Virus record (IMG/VR): IMGVR_UViG_3300030430_003330
Coordinates: 8,431 to 42,838 of that record
Length of the DNA stretch: 34,408 nt
Reading direction: 5' to 3' (one strand)
Source of the DNA: a virus
Shown here: positions 8,889-14,960 of the stretch, in pieces
Layout: each line of letters opens with the position of its first letter
Position numbering within the stretch: position 1 is the first letter of the stretch
The notes under the pieces: model-generated
What the model was told of the DNA's origin: nothing
Databases searched by the model: none
The model's input: only the letters and a program-made list of their open reading frames with translations
Translations under genes and position numbers: made by a program

Positions 8889-9256
8889 TATGTAGACCTC
8901 CACATTCTTAACTGTAAATGGTTTTCATCATTACCAACTTCAATAAGCTGGCAAGTGACTGAAACATCTAAATGTGAATACCAACTAATCCGTCTAGCCA
9001 CATCATAGAATATATTCCTCTCAGTTTCATTTTGCAGAACCATACTTTCACCTACATCCATACTGAGTAAAATATGCTCGGCCATTTCTTTAGTAAACCT
9101 ACTTCGTAATGTAGCAGGGCTACCTATCCTGACATCTCTTTTAATACCAGTAGTAACTTCAACTCCACATATCTCACGTGTTCTAGATTCTGTCTTATCT
9201 GCCTTTTTTTTCATATCGTCAGATAAGATTTTCCAAGCCTGTTCAATCTTATTCAT
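8888..9256 (-). CDS. Early protein of unknown function (122 aa)
   Basis: The likely start is ATG 9254-9256, with AGAGG eight bases upstream; a GTG three codons earlier is the alternative. The protein begins with a charged helix (MNKIEQAWKILSDDMKKKAD) and continues as alternating strands and helices, without transmembrane segments or motifs I recognise. It overlaps the preceding gene by eight bases and shares one base with the zinc-finger gene, so the three genes form one leftward early unit. Not identified. Confidence 0.7.
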   Translation of the reverse strand: MNKIEQAWKILSDDMKKKADKTESRTREICGVEVTTGIKRDVRIGSPATLRSRFTKEMAEHILLSMDVGESMVLQNETERNIFYDVARRISWYSHLDVSVTCQLIEVGNDENHLQLRMWRST

Positions 9257-9449
9257 CAAGCCCACCTCTCAACAAGTGCATGACATTATTGATGTCAGTA
9301 TTACCTAGAACTTGTCTAGTATCTTCAACGTGCAAGTCACTATTTCTAACAACTTGTATTCCATTCACAACTAAGTCTCGTAACTCAGTCTCAGCTCCCA
9401 CTAATAATTGGTTGCCTGAATCGTCCGTAATTATAAATTTGTATTTCAT
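9249..9449 (-). CDS. Early protein of unknown function (66 aa)
   Basis: The start is ATG 9447-9449, preceded by AAGGAG at a spacing of eight; a longer in-frame extension has a Cys/Phe-rich, unlikely sequence and overlaps the promoter, so I reject it. The 66-residue product starts MKYKFIITDDSGNQLLVG, which looks like a small beta-rich domain, and ends in a helix. It is first in a three-gene leftward unit behind the promoter at 9472-9499. No function recognised. Confidence 0.72.
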   Translation of the reverse strand: MKYKFIITDDSGNQLLVGAETELRDLVVNGIQVVRNSDLHVEDTRQVLGNTDINNVMHLLRGGLDE

Positions 9450-9471
9450 AATCTCGTTCTCCTTATCTATT

Positions 9472-9499
9472 AGTTTACACAAAGTAAATAATAATACAA
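9472..9499 (-). promoter_or_regulatory. Early promoter with spacer motif
   Basis: Minus strand: -35 TTGTAT (9499-9494), 16-base spacer, -10 TAAACT (9477-9472). The spacer carries TTATTTACTTTGTG, aligned with TGTTTACATGTGG and TGTTTACTTGTGG in the promoters at 10060 and 10469. Start site about 9465, giving a 16-base leader with a Shine-Dalgarno. Weakest member of the set. Confidence 0.5.
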
Positions 9500-9540
9500 G
9501 GGGTAAACAAAAAAAACACCACTTATTTTTTAACACTAGA

Positions 9541-9679
9541 CCCAGGCACTTTGGGAAAACGATACATGACAAATACATCTTGCGCCTGGGCTTTGTGTGT
9601 TCTTATTGTGTTATGGTATCCCGATCATTCCGACTAATCCCCCGTTTATCAATCCCGACCCGATCCCGAGTTGTCAGCC
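9541..9679. promoter_or_regulatory. Early intergenic cassette: inverted repeat, ACACAATA box, GTCGGG-like cluster
   Basis: CCCAGGC (9541-9547) pairs with GCCTGGG (9584-9590). TATTGTGT (9604-9611; ACACAATA on minus) follows, then a run of CCCGAT/CCCGAC-like hexamers from 9620 to 9669, with the exact hexamer at 9654-9659. The rest of 9450-9725 holds the promoter and an AT-rich stretch with no gene. Confidence 0.45.
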
Positions 9680-9725
9680 AACCAAGCCAAGAACAAACAT
9701 ATAAATATTATAAACCACTCAAACA

Positions 9726-10034
9726 TTACAGCCATCTTTGTTCAATAGCATAACCGTCTTCATACAATATACGGGACAAGGTATAAACCAAATGAAACCC
9801 CATATCCATTCCGCAACCACTAACAAAGACGGAGCGGGTATTATCTTTATATGTCCATTCTAGTAACTGGGATATATACCAGCTGACATTCTCAACATGT
9901 CCTTTTTTTTGTGATCCTGCTACCATTATGTGCCTCGACATACCTGAGGGGGCAACTTTAGTTACTAAAGTATAAGCAGTTGATCCTTTAGGAAATTTTT
10001 CTTTGAGTATTTCTTTTACTCTCTCTTTATCCAT
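9726..10034 (-). CDS. Conserved early protein of unknown function (102 aa)
   Basis: The start is ATG 10032-10034 with AAGGAGA about six bases upstream; an upstream in-frame ATG would read through the promoter and is rejected. The protein begins MDKERVKEILKEKFPKGS, then has motif-like stretches VAPSGMSRHI and VFVSGCGMDMGFHLVYTLS. I recall similar small proteins in many phages without known function. The Ser/Cys/Met-rich GCGMDMG segment looks like a functional site. It is a single-gene unit with its own strong promoter at 10060-10088. Confidence 0.78.
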   Translation of the reverse strand: MDKERVKEILKEKFPKGSTAYTLVTKVAPSGMSRHIMVAGSQKKGHVENVSWYISQLLEWTYKDNTRSVFVSGCGMDMGFHLVYTLSRILYEDGYAIEQRWL

Positions 10035-10059
10035 CCAATTCTCCTTATAGTGTCCCTTA

Positions 10060-10088
10060 AGTATACCACATGTAAACAGTAATGTCAA
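10060..10088 (-). promoter_or_regulatory. Strong sigma70-type early promoter
   Basis: Minus strand: consensus -35 TTGACA (10088-10083), 17-base spacer, -10 TATACT (10065-10060) with TGG just before it (extended -10). The spacer contains TGTTTACATGTGG, shared with the other early promoters. Start site about 10053, 20 bases before the ATG, with the Shine-Dalgarno between. Confidence 0.75.
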
Positions 10089-10111
10089 CTATCGGAATAG
10101 GAACTACTAGT

Positions 10112-10214
10112 CCAGGCACGCTGCGTGCCAGATCCTGGGTGTGATTACTATTGTGTAATACTTACCTCGTAGAGCGATCAGGATCACTACCAGCGATCCC
10201 GACCTGCTCCCGAC
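10112..10214. promoter_or_regulatory. Early intergenic cassette: hairpin, ACACAATA box, two GTCGGG
   Basis: Hairpin GGCACG-CTG-CGTGCC at 10115-10129, with flanking CCAG/CTGG able to extend it. TATTGTGT box at 10149-10156 (ACACAATA on minus). CCCGAC at 10198-10203 and 10209-10214 (GTCGGG on minus), the second directly after the stop of the 74-aa gene. Same order of parts as the cassettes at 9541 and 10502. Confidence 0.45.
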
Positions 10215-10439
10215 TTAGTCGAGTAAAACCATATAGGCTTCAGGCTCATATTCTAGAAACCAATCAATACCTTTGCGGACTAAATCGTAATCTTCAGTAT
10301 ATTCAGCACCTTTGATTACATCATAAACAGCAAGAGCATCTGCTTCTAGCTTATAACTTTCACCACTATATGGGTTAGTTACTTCAACGGGTTCAGTTTT
10401 ACTAACTGCTACTTGAAACGGTAATTGTCTATCTGACAT
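10215..10439 (-). CDS. Early protein of unknown function (74 aa)
   Basis: An acidic 74-residue protein starting MSDRQLPFQVAVSKTEPVEV, with AAGGAG seven bases before the ATG. The middle is strand-like and the C-terminus helical and aromatic (GIDWFLEYEPEAYMVLLD). No known motif. It is the rightmost leftward early gene, has its own promoter (10469-10496) and is followed directly by a GTCGGG element. Possibly among the first genes expressed, given its place beside the divergent control region; function not recognised. Confidence 0.72.
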   Translation of the reverse strand: MSDRQLPFQVAVSKTEPVEVTNPYSGESYKLEADALAVYDVIKGAEYTEDYDLVRKGIDWFLEYEPEAYMVLLD

Positions 10440-10468
10440 ATCATCTCCTTATTTAAGTGTATGTAATT

Positions 10469-10496
10469 ACTTTACCACAAGTAAACAACAAGTCAA
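10469..10496 (-). promoter_or_regulatory. Early promoter with spacer motif
   Basis: Minus strand: -35 TTGACT (10496-10491), 16-base spacer, -10 TAAAGT (10474-10469). The spacer carries TGTTTACTTGTGG, differing from the 10060 promoter by one base in thirteen. Start site about 10462, 23 bases before the ATG. Confidence 0.65.
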
Positions 10497-10501
10497 CTTA
10501 T

Positions 10502-10887
10502 GTGACAGATCTTTTTCTGAGAGATCTATCACGAACTCCCTGGTTGCGTCTCATCTGGAAGACGGTATTGTGTTGTGTGTGTTATACTGACCTGTAAGGC
10601 ATTTAGTCACTAACCCGACAACCCGACCCGACACCCGACTGATTTTTGTTTGAGAAAGCGACTGAGAGAGCGAGGGTATGCAGTTCAACCCCTACTCTAC
10701 CCCCAAATAACTCTATTTTTTATGTATAAACTGTTTACATCATGTAATACTTATGCTTAAATAGTATTTGTGTTTATGTATGGTATGCACAAAAGTGGTA
10801 AGCATTTAAATCTATACCAGTTTCTTAGCTTCTGCTACGATATGAACAAAGCCGTACATATTCACATTAACTATTAGGAGAATTATT
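10502..10887. promoter_or_regulatory. Divergent early control region
   Basis: A 386-base stretch without a gene. It holds an 11-bp inverted repeat with one mismatch (GTGACAGATCT at 10502-10512 and AGATCTATCAC at 10522-10532), a TATTGTGT box (10566-10573) followed by a TG-repeat, four CCCGAC hexamers (10614-10619, 10622-10627, 10627-10632, 10634-10639), a rightward promoter (10723-10751) and about 130 bases of AT-rich leader before the ATG at 10888. It separates leftward and rightward early genes. Confidence 0.5.
10723..10751 (+). promoter_or_regulatory. Candidate rightward early promoter
   Basis: Plus strand: TGTATA (10723-10728), 17 bases, AATACT (10746-10751; TAATAC is the other reading). 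The spacer contains TGTTTACAT (10732-10740), the core found in the leftward early promoters, which argues that it is related to them. The -35 is poor. The first gene starts about 130 bases downstream, so a second, closer promoter may exist. Confidence 0.4.
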
Positions 10888-11292
10888 ATGGCTAGAAAAC
10901 TAACCATTAACGAAAGAAATATACTCGTTGATCGAGCATACAACGAGATTAGGACTGAGAGCATATCTAAGCTTGAATCCGAAATGCAGAATAACCCCAA
11001 GTTTCTTGATATCCAAGCTTGTAAACAAGCGATCAAAGACAAGAATCAAGAGATAGAAGATATTGAAGAAAAAATCAAAAAGCTTCACAAAGCTTTTAAC
11101 AAAGATTTGAATAATGATAACTTCGAATTTAAAAACCAATATGATTATCATTACAATGGTAACTTCAAATGGGATGACAAAGGTTTAAGAAGTAAAATTG
11201 AAACTGAAGTTGTCTTAGCTAACTTAGGTGATTCAGTAGATTTTGAAAAACTTATTGCTTCACTCAAAGATAAGTTTGGAGTATCAGAATGA
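10888..11292 (+). CDS. Coiled-coil early protein (134 aa)
   Basis: First gene of the rightward early operon, with AGGAG about eight bases before the ATG. Residues about 15-75 form a long charged helix with Ile/Leu heptads (QEIEDIEEKIKKLHKAF), probably a coiled coil. Next comes an aromatic/Asn stretch (YDYHYNGNFKWDDKG) and a helical C-terminus. No enzyme motif is visible. Its stop overlaps the next ATG by four bases. Likely a dimeric early regulator or host-interacting protein, but this is only position-based inference. Confidence 0.75.
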   Translation: MARKLTINERNILVDRAYNEIRTESISKLESEMQNNPKFLDIQACKQAIKDKNQEIEDIEEKIKKLHKAFNKDLNNDNFEFKNQYDYHYNGNFKWDDKGLRSKIETEVVLANLGDSVDFEKLIASLKDKFGVSE

Positions 11293-11603
11293 AAAGAGGT
11301 GACATAATTTGGGAAAGAGTTAAGGAGAGTAAAAAACTTAACCCTGAAGAAGAGTTATCTGTCACTTGGTATCTTTTTCTTTCTTGCAACAATCCTGAAA
11401 ACAATGAAGAGCAAATGGAATTTTTAGCTGAGCAGATCGAGGAAAACTGTCAAAGGGTTAAACAATCAAGATGGAATGACTGTCTCCGTAAGGCTTACGA
11501 AATTGCTTTTTATCAAGGCGATAACATTAGGCTTGATAACCATAATTGGTATATCAAGAAAAAGGGATGGCAAATGCCACAAACTATCAAGGGAGTACAT
11601 TAA
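11289..11603 (+). CDS. Early protein of unknown function (104 aa)
   Basis: Starts at an ATGA overlap with the previous stop, with AGGAG-like bases of that gene upstream. A mostly helical, Trp/Glu/Asn-rich soluble protein with two cysteines and a C-terminal basic stretch (WYIKKKGWQMP). No recognised motif. A perfect hairpin (11609-11630) follows the stop and may separate its message from the downstream genes. Confidence 0.7.
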   Translation: MKRGDIIWERVKESKKLNPEEELSVTWYLFLSCNNPENNEEQMEFLAEQIEENCQRVKQSRWNDCLRKAYEIAFYQGDNIRLDNHNWYIKKKGWQMPQTIKGVH

Positions 11604-11608
11604 CCTTT

Positions 11609-11630
11609 GTAGCAGTTGGTAGTCTGCTAC
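11609..11630 (+). other. Intergenic hairpin
   Basis: GTAGCAG (11609-11615) and CTGCTAC (11624-11630) form a perfect 7-bp stem with an 8-base loop, six bases after a stop codon. No U-tract follows, so it is more likely an mRNA processing or stability element than an intrinsic terminator. Confidence 0.45.
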
Positions 11631-11661
11631 ATCAAAACTACCATTTAACTTAGGAGATAAT

Positions 11662-11793
11662 ATGAAAATAACTAATTGGAATATAGGTATTGTTTGGGAA
11701 GATGGTACTGAACAAGCAATAGGAGATGTGCCTGATTGGGTAGCAAAAAGAGTAGATGAATTTTTAGACGAGTTAGAGGAAGAGAATGGATAA
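11662..11793 (+). CDS. Tiny acidic early protein (43 aa)
   Basis: A 43-codon frame from ATG 11662-11664 with TAGGAG six bases upstream. The product begins MKITNWNIGIVWEDGTEQAI and ends in an acidic helix. It looks like a small strand-turn-strand-helix domain. The next ATG (11786) lies inside its last codons, an 8-base overlap, as elsewhere in this operon. Function unknown. Confidence 0.65.
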   Translation: MKITNWNIGIVWEDGTEQAIGDVPDWVAKRVDEFLDELEEENG

Positions 11794-12001
11794 ACACCAA
11801 TTTAGAATACTAGAGCATGAAAATATGCAATTACGAAGCCAAATTTTCTATTTAAACAAAATCTTAGACAATATTGAGGAGTGGTTAGAGGGTGAAAGAA
11901 CTTTAAAATGTAACCCTGATACTGACCCAATGGTGTTTGGCAGAATAAGTTGTGCCGATTTTTTATTAGAACAGATCAAGAAATGGGAGAGTGAAGAATG
12001 A
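11786..12001 (+). CDS. Small helical early protein (71 aa)
   Basis: A 71-residue helical protein, MDKHQFRILEHENMQLRSQI at its start, leucine-zipper-like, with two cysteines further on. It overlaps the tiny gene upstream by 8 bases and the next gene by 4 bases. No Shine-Dalgarno beyond Glu-codon purines (GAGGAAGAG) of the upstream frame, which would serve. Function unknown. Confidence 0.68.
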   Translation: MDKHQFRILEHENMQLRSQIFYLNKILDNIEEWLEGERTLKCNPDTDPMVFGRISCADFLLEQIKKWESEE

Positions 12002-12189
12002 CTGCTAAAGAAATGACTGATGATAATTTTATAAGATTCCAAGATGATTTTTACAATTTACTTGAAAAATATGGAGTAAGTAGTATTGATTGTGAACATA
12101 AAGAATTTGCAGAAATTTTAAATTTAAGAGATAAAGTTGCTGAATTTATAGAACAAGAATTATATAAAAGAGAGGGGAATAATGACTAG
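11998..12189 (+). CDS. Small helical early protein (63 aa)
   Basis: Acidic helical protein of 63 residues starting MTAKEMTDDNFIRFQDDFYN. The ATGA overlap with the preceding stop and an 8-base overlap with the next gene show tight coupling. No domain recognised; small acidic phage early proteins often inhibit host enzymes, but nothing here shows it. Confidence 0.66.
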   Translation: MTAKEMTDDNFIRFQDDFYNLLEKYGVSSIDCEHKEFAEILNLRDKVAEFIEQELYKREGNND

Positions 12190-12370
12190 AGAAGAAATGG
12201 AAAATGCAATTGTAGATGATTATGTGAAAATGATCATAAGATGGGTAGAAAATTCAGATACCGATTCATTAAGAGAACACGTATTTGAAACTGTCTATTG
12301 TAACTTTAAGGGTATGGACTTAGCAGACATACAAGCAGATTATGAAAGTATTACAGGAGATTATTTATGA
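12182..12370 (+). CDS. Small acidic early protein (62 aa)
   Basis: A 62-residue acidic protein beginning MTREEMENAIVDDYVKMIIR, all helical in appearance, with one cysteine. GAGGGG lies five to six bases before the ATG. It overlaps its neighbours by 8 and 4 bases. Its N-terminus (MTxxEM) resembles that of the gene before it, which may reflect duplication, though the rest does not align by eye. Confidence 0.66.
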   Translation: MTREEMENAIVDDYVKMIIRWVENSDTDSLREHVFETVYCNFKGMDLADIQADYESITGDYL

Positions 12371-12600
12371 AAATTGATTACGATATAGTTAATTACAAAA
12401 AGTTTACTTGGTATGACACACAAGCATATAAATTTAACCAGGATGATAACAATGGCTATCTTTATGGCTATGCAGAGTGGTATGGAAATCAAGATTTAGA
12501 TGACGCTTTAGAAGTTTATGCTGGGGCAGACGTACAATGGTCTTGGTTTAAAACAGAAGAAGAGAGAGACAGAGTATTTAAGGAGATTAATAATGACTGA
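12367..12600 (+). CDS. Small aromatic-rich early protein (77 aa)
   Basis: Starts at an ATGA overlap. The product is unusually rich in Tyr, Trp and Asp (for example YKFNQDDNNGYLYGYAEWYG), giving a small beta-sheet-like, acidic protein. No family recognised. The next gene starts inside its last codons (8-base overlap). Confidence 0.67.
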   Translation: MKIDYDIVNYKKFTWYDTQAYKFNQDDNNGYLYGYAEWYGNQDLDDALEVYAGADVQWSWFKTEEERDRVFKEINND

Positions 12601-12769
12601 ACCAAAATTAGAAATTATTTCAGAGAATCTTGTTTGGCTTGATTTTGCCGACAAAGAAATCAGGATTGAACAAGATGATTTTTACAACAAAGGTAAATTA
12701 ATGATAACTGTCCATAACAAGGATGAAGATTATCATGCAAAACTATTAGTTTCAAAAGGAGATAAATAA
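12593..12769 (+). CDS. Small early protein (58 aa)
   Basis: I chose ATG 12593-12595 because AAGGAG lies just upstream and the overlap matches the operon pattern; an in-frame start 25 codons earlier would lie deep inside the previous gene. The protein, MTEPKLEIISENLVWLDFAD at its start, alternates short strands like a small beta barrel. Its TAA shares a base with the next ATG. Function unknown. Confidence 0.66.
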   Translation: MTEPKLEIISENLVWLDFADKEIRIEQDDFYNKGKLMITVHNKDEDYHAKLLVSKGDK

Positions 12770-13023
12770 TGACTAAAGCCGACCTAATACAATACTTTGG
12801 CAACAGAGGTATATATTTAGATAAGAAAGACTTTAAAGAGTTTGGTGTTGTAGGCAACTACATTTTCATACATTTAATCAATGGCGACTATGAAAACAGA
12901 GGCTGGGTTGAAATGTATGAAAAAGGCTATTCTACTTTAGAGTGCGACAGAGAGTTTGACTATAAGCCGTTTAGGTTTACTAAAACCTATATGCGAAAAT
13001 GTGTAACAGGAGAAATTAACTAA
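12769..13023 (+). CDS. Small early protein, last of the rightward operon (84 aa)
   Basis: AAGGAG precedes the ATG, which shares a base with the previous stop. The protein, MTKADLIQYFGNRGIYLDKK at its start, has a helix followed by aromatic strands and a basic end. No motif recognised. The stop lies only nine bases from the stop of the convergent terS gene, and no terminator hairpin is visible between them, so read-through into antisense terS RNA is possible. Confidence 0.68.
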   Translation: MTKADLIQYFGNRGIYLDKKDFKEFGVVGNYIFIHLINGDYENRGWVEMYEKGYSTLECDREFDYKPFRFTKTYMRKCVTGEIN

Positions 13024-13032
13024 ATGGAAATA

Positions 13033-13602
13033 TTACTCCTGATCCTCTTCGGAGCTTTCTTGGACTTCGTTGATAGCAGATGGCGAGATTGATTCCTCAG
13101 TCTCGTCTTTTAGCTCACCCTCAATAACATCACCCATTAAAACCTTTAATCTATTCTCGATCTCAGCTCGAGACATTTGATCTATTTTACCAAAACGCAC
13201 TTCTTTCTTATCTACCACCAGGCCACCAACCTTGAGTAAACTATTCTGAGCGGCGATCGCCGCATTAAATGAACCCGACTCTAGGGCTTTGTCCCGAATG
13301 TCGTACAAATCTTTGACAGCCCGATCTTGATTTAACTCATACTTCTTACGCACTTCACCCAGAAGGTAATTAATCTCTTTCTTTACTTCAGGATGTTTAA
13401 GTAGCTTGTAAGCAGACTGCCTAGCATCTTTATAGCCCGACTTCCTAGCACATTCAACATAAGACATTTGTGGGTTATTCACAACTTTCCAGACAAAGAT
13501 CCTTTGCATCCTATTCAGTTTGTTGGATAAATTAAAAAACTCTATAGCTGGATCTTCTGCTTCATCCAGGATAGGCTCAAACCCCGACTGCTCTTCTTTC
13601 AT
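13033..13602 (-). CDS. terS: Terminase small subunit (189 aa)
   Basis: Recognises phage DNA and loads the large subunit for packaging. The N-terminal region matches the Terminase_2 family: KLNRMQRIFVWKVVNNPQMS followed by YVECARKSGYKDARQSAYKL, a helix-turn-helix for DNA binding, then KHPEVKKEINYLL and a helical oligomerisation region at about 90-130. The C-terminus is acidic and Ser/Glu-rich. It is unusual in being about 8 kb from terL, among early-type genes, with its own promoter and a 100-base leader that can form hairpins. No clear Shine-Dalgarno precedes the ATG. Family call is confident by motif and length. Confidence 0.87.
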   Translation of the reverse strand: MKEEQSGFEPILDEAEDPAIEFFNLSNKLNRMQRIFVWKVVNNPQMSYVECARKSGYKDARQSAYKLLKHPEVKKEINYLLGEVRKKYELNQDRAVKDLYDIRDKALESGSFNAAIAAQNSLLKVGGLVVDKKEVRFGKIDQMSRAEIENRLKVLMGDVIEGELKDETEESISPSAINEVQESSEEDQE

Positions 13603-13646
13603 ATGTGCTTATACTAGATGATACTTTATGTAGATGTAAAGTAGAT

Positions 13647-13680
13647 GGGCTATATCTAGCCCCTTAGATGTGGCTAGCCC
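13647..13680 (-). promoter_or_regulatory. Structured terS leader
   Basis: GGGCTA-TATC-TAGCCC (13647-13662) forms a 6-bp hairpin, and a second GGCTAGCCC (13672-13680) can pair with the same arms. The two are mutually exclusive partners in the presumed 5' leader of terS, an arrangement seen in attenuators. No U-tract was seen. Confidence 0.35.
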
Positions 13681-13708
13681 TACATATCCTATATATGTAT
13701 AACATCCG

Positions 13709-13737
13709 ATCTTAGCGAACCCGACTTAGGCTGTCAA
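13709..13737 (-). promoter_or_regulatory. terS promoter
   Basis: Minus strand: -35 TTGACA (13737-13732), 17-base spacer, -10 TAAGAT (13714-13709). A GTCGGG hexamer (13725-13720) sits inside the spacer. Start site about 13702, giving a leader near 100 bases. The remaining bases to 13880 are AT-rich with another GTCGGG (13879-13874) after the next gene's stop and no gene. Confidence 0.6.
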
Positions 13738-13880
13738 GTTCTTTGTATATTTATAAGTATATTAGTCTCTCTGCCCCTGACAAAAATGAAAAAAATGCAA
13801 AAATACCTTAGCCCTTTGTTTATCAAGGTTTCCCACGTCACGCACTCTATGACAAAAGTCTGACAATAATAAACCCGACA

Positions 13881-14168
13881 TTATTTCTTACGTGCTTTCC
13901 TAATAGCTTCTTTACCAGCTTTGGCTATTTTAGCCTGTGCAAGTTTCCCTGCTACCTTAGCTCTTTGCTCTAAAACCGTAAGTATTTGTATTTTGCGGGC
14001 AAAAGGCTTATTAATTCTTTTAACCTTAGCAACTGTCTTGCGAGCATCTGTAGGTGTAGCAAACTTTATGCTTACTGTATCTTTAGGGTTTTCGTCTGTA
14101 TATAAACGTCTACCTGAACCCTTGGGCTTTTTACCTGTGCCTTGTTTTGGATCTTTACGTTTTTTCAT
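13881..14168 (-). CDS. Very basic conserved small protein, DUF5872-like (95 aa)
   Basis: A 95-residue protein with more than a quarter Lys/Arg. The N-terminal motif (GTGKKPKGSGRRLYTDENP) followed by DTVSIKFATPTDARKTVAKV, and the basic helical tail, resemble a family I remember as DUF5872 in marine viruses; I could not check this. Such a protein could bind DNA or RNA. It has no clear Shine-Dalgarno and lies 35 bases after the preceding stop in the same leftward unit. Function unknown. Confidence 0.75.
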   Translation of the reverse strand: MKKRKDPKQGTGKKPKGSGRRLYTDENPKDTVSIKFATPTDARKTVAKVKRINKPFARKIQILTVLEQRAKVAGKLAQAKIAKAGKEAIRKARKK

Positions 14169-14203
14169 AATCTAATATTAACATAACCTCTGATAACTCT
14201 GTC

Positions 14204-14581
14204 TTATCTTCGTGTGCGTATCTTCTGATGTTCTCTTTTAGGGCCTGTAGTATTCCAGGATCCATCTGCTCTTCGGTAGTACCGTGATATTTCTACGATC
14301 CATATACGATAAATCTCTTGTTTTGCATCTACTGTTCTGTAACTTAGTCTCCGAGTATATCCTTTATCGTCTGGCCGCCACTCTGCGTTAAAATGTTGCA
14401 TAACATTATTTCTGAGCTTTTTACCTTGTACTTTGAAACTGTCGCCAGCTTCGCCTTCGTTTTCGATCCATAAACAAATTAGGTCTTTTGCTGTAGCTGG
14501 TCGATCTTTTCTACGCCTTTTTCCTAACGGAAAGGGCACGTTTTTTTCAAATTCTAAATTTATACCTATACCTTTTATCAT
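14204..14581 (-). CDS. Basic protein of unknown function (125 aa)
   Basis: GGAGG lies seven bases before the ATG. The product is basic, with KRRRKDRPATAKDLICLWIE near the start, a strand-rich middle with Tyr/Arg repeats (GYTRRLSYRTVDAKQEIYRIW) that is too aromatic for a disordered linker, and an Arg-rich end. It may bind nucleic acid, judging from charge alone. No family recognised. It follows a hairpin (14601-14628) downstream of the 75-aa gene. Confidence 0.7.
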   Translation of the reverse strand: MIKGIGINLEFEKNVPFPLGKRRRKDRPATAKDLICLWIENEGEAGDSFKVQGKKLRNNVMQHFNAEWRPDDKGYTRRLSYRTVDAKQEIYRIWIVEISRYYRRADGSWNTTGPKREHQKIRTRR

Positions 14582-14600
14582 TATTATCCTCCAAATTAAG

Positions 14601-14628
14601 CAGAGCGTTTCGTCGCCAGGTCGCTCTG
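14601..14628 (-). other. Intergenic hairpin
   Basis: CAGAGCG (14601-14607) pairs with CGCTCTG (14622-14628) around a 14-base loop, between the stop of the 75-aa gene and the Shine-Dalgarno of the 125-aa gene. No U-tract; possibly a processing site. Confidence 0.4.
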
Positions 14629-14677
14629 TTACCTACTACCTCAAGGAGAATTAATTGAGATACACGACTTAAACTAA

Positions 14678-14905
14678 TTAGACCCCGTACCTGTAGGCAT
14701 CTAAGTCATAATCAGTAACTAAAATATCAACTTCCATTTCAGGGTGCGTTACAGCAAACCCTTTGTATTTCAGATGACACTTTTTGTAATTGCCGATAAG
14801 TTCTTCATAACTCTCCCAACCCATCTTGAAAGCCTCGTCTATGGCATCATGACGTTTAGGATCGTCAAGGACTCTATCGCAAAATTCTCTGTACATTCTA
14901 GACAT
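14678..14905 (-). CDS. Small protein of unknown function (75 aa)
   Basis: A 75-residue protein starting MSRMYREFCDRVLDDPKRHD, helical at first and then strand-like with an acidic Tyr-rich end. AAGGAT lies about seven bases before the ATG. Its promoter (14938-14965, minus) overlaps the divergent promoter of the exonuclease operon. No motif recognised. Confidence 0.7.
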   Translation of the reverse strand: MSRMYREFCDRVLDDPKRHDAIDEAFKMGWESYEELIGNYKKCHLKYKGFAVTHPEMEVDILVTDYDLDAYRYGV

Positions 14906-14930
14906 AATCCATCCTTATTTATACTGTTAG

Positions 14931-14960
14931 TAGACATCATATACCTAATTCGTATATAAT
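14931..14960 (+). promoter_or_regulatory. Promoter of the exonuclease operon
   Basis: Plus strand: TAGACA (14931-14936), 18-base spacer, perfect -10 TATAAT (14955-14960). Start site about 14967, only about three bases before the ATG at 14970, implying a nearly leaderless mRNA. Confidence 0.65.

Noticed and set aside
9450-9578. N-terminal extension of the 66-aa early protein
   Set aside because: It reads through the promoter at 9472-9499 and has an unlikely Cys/Phe/Leu composition; the internal ATG has AAGGAG.
10502-10887. Possible replication origin in the divergent early region
   Set aside because: Repeats and AT-rich DNA are present, but nothing beyond that points to an origin, and the same elements occur in other intergenic regions.
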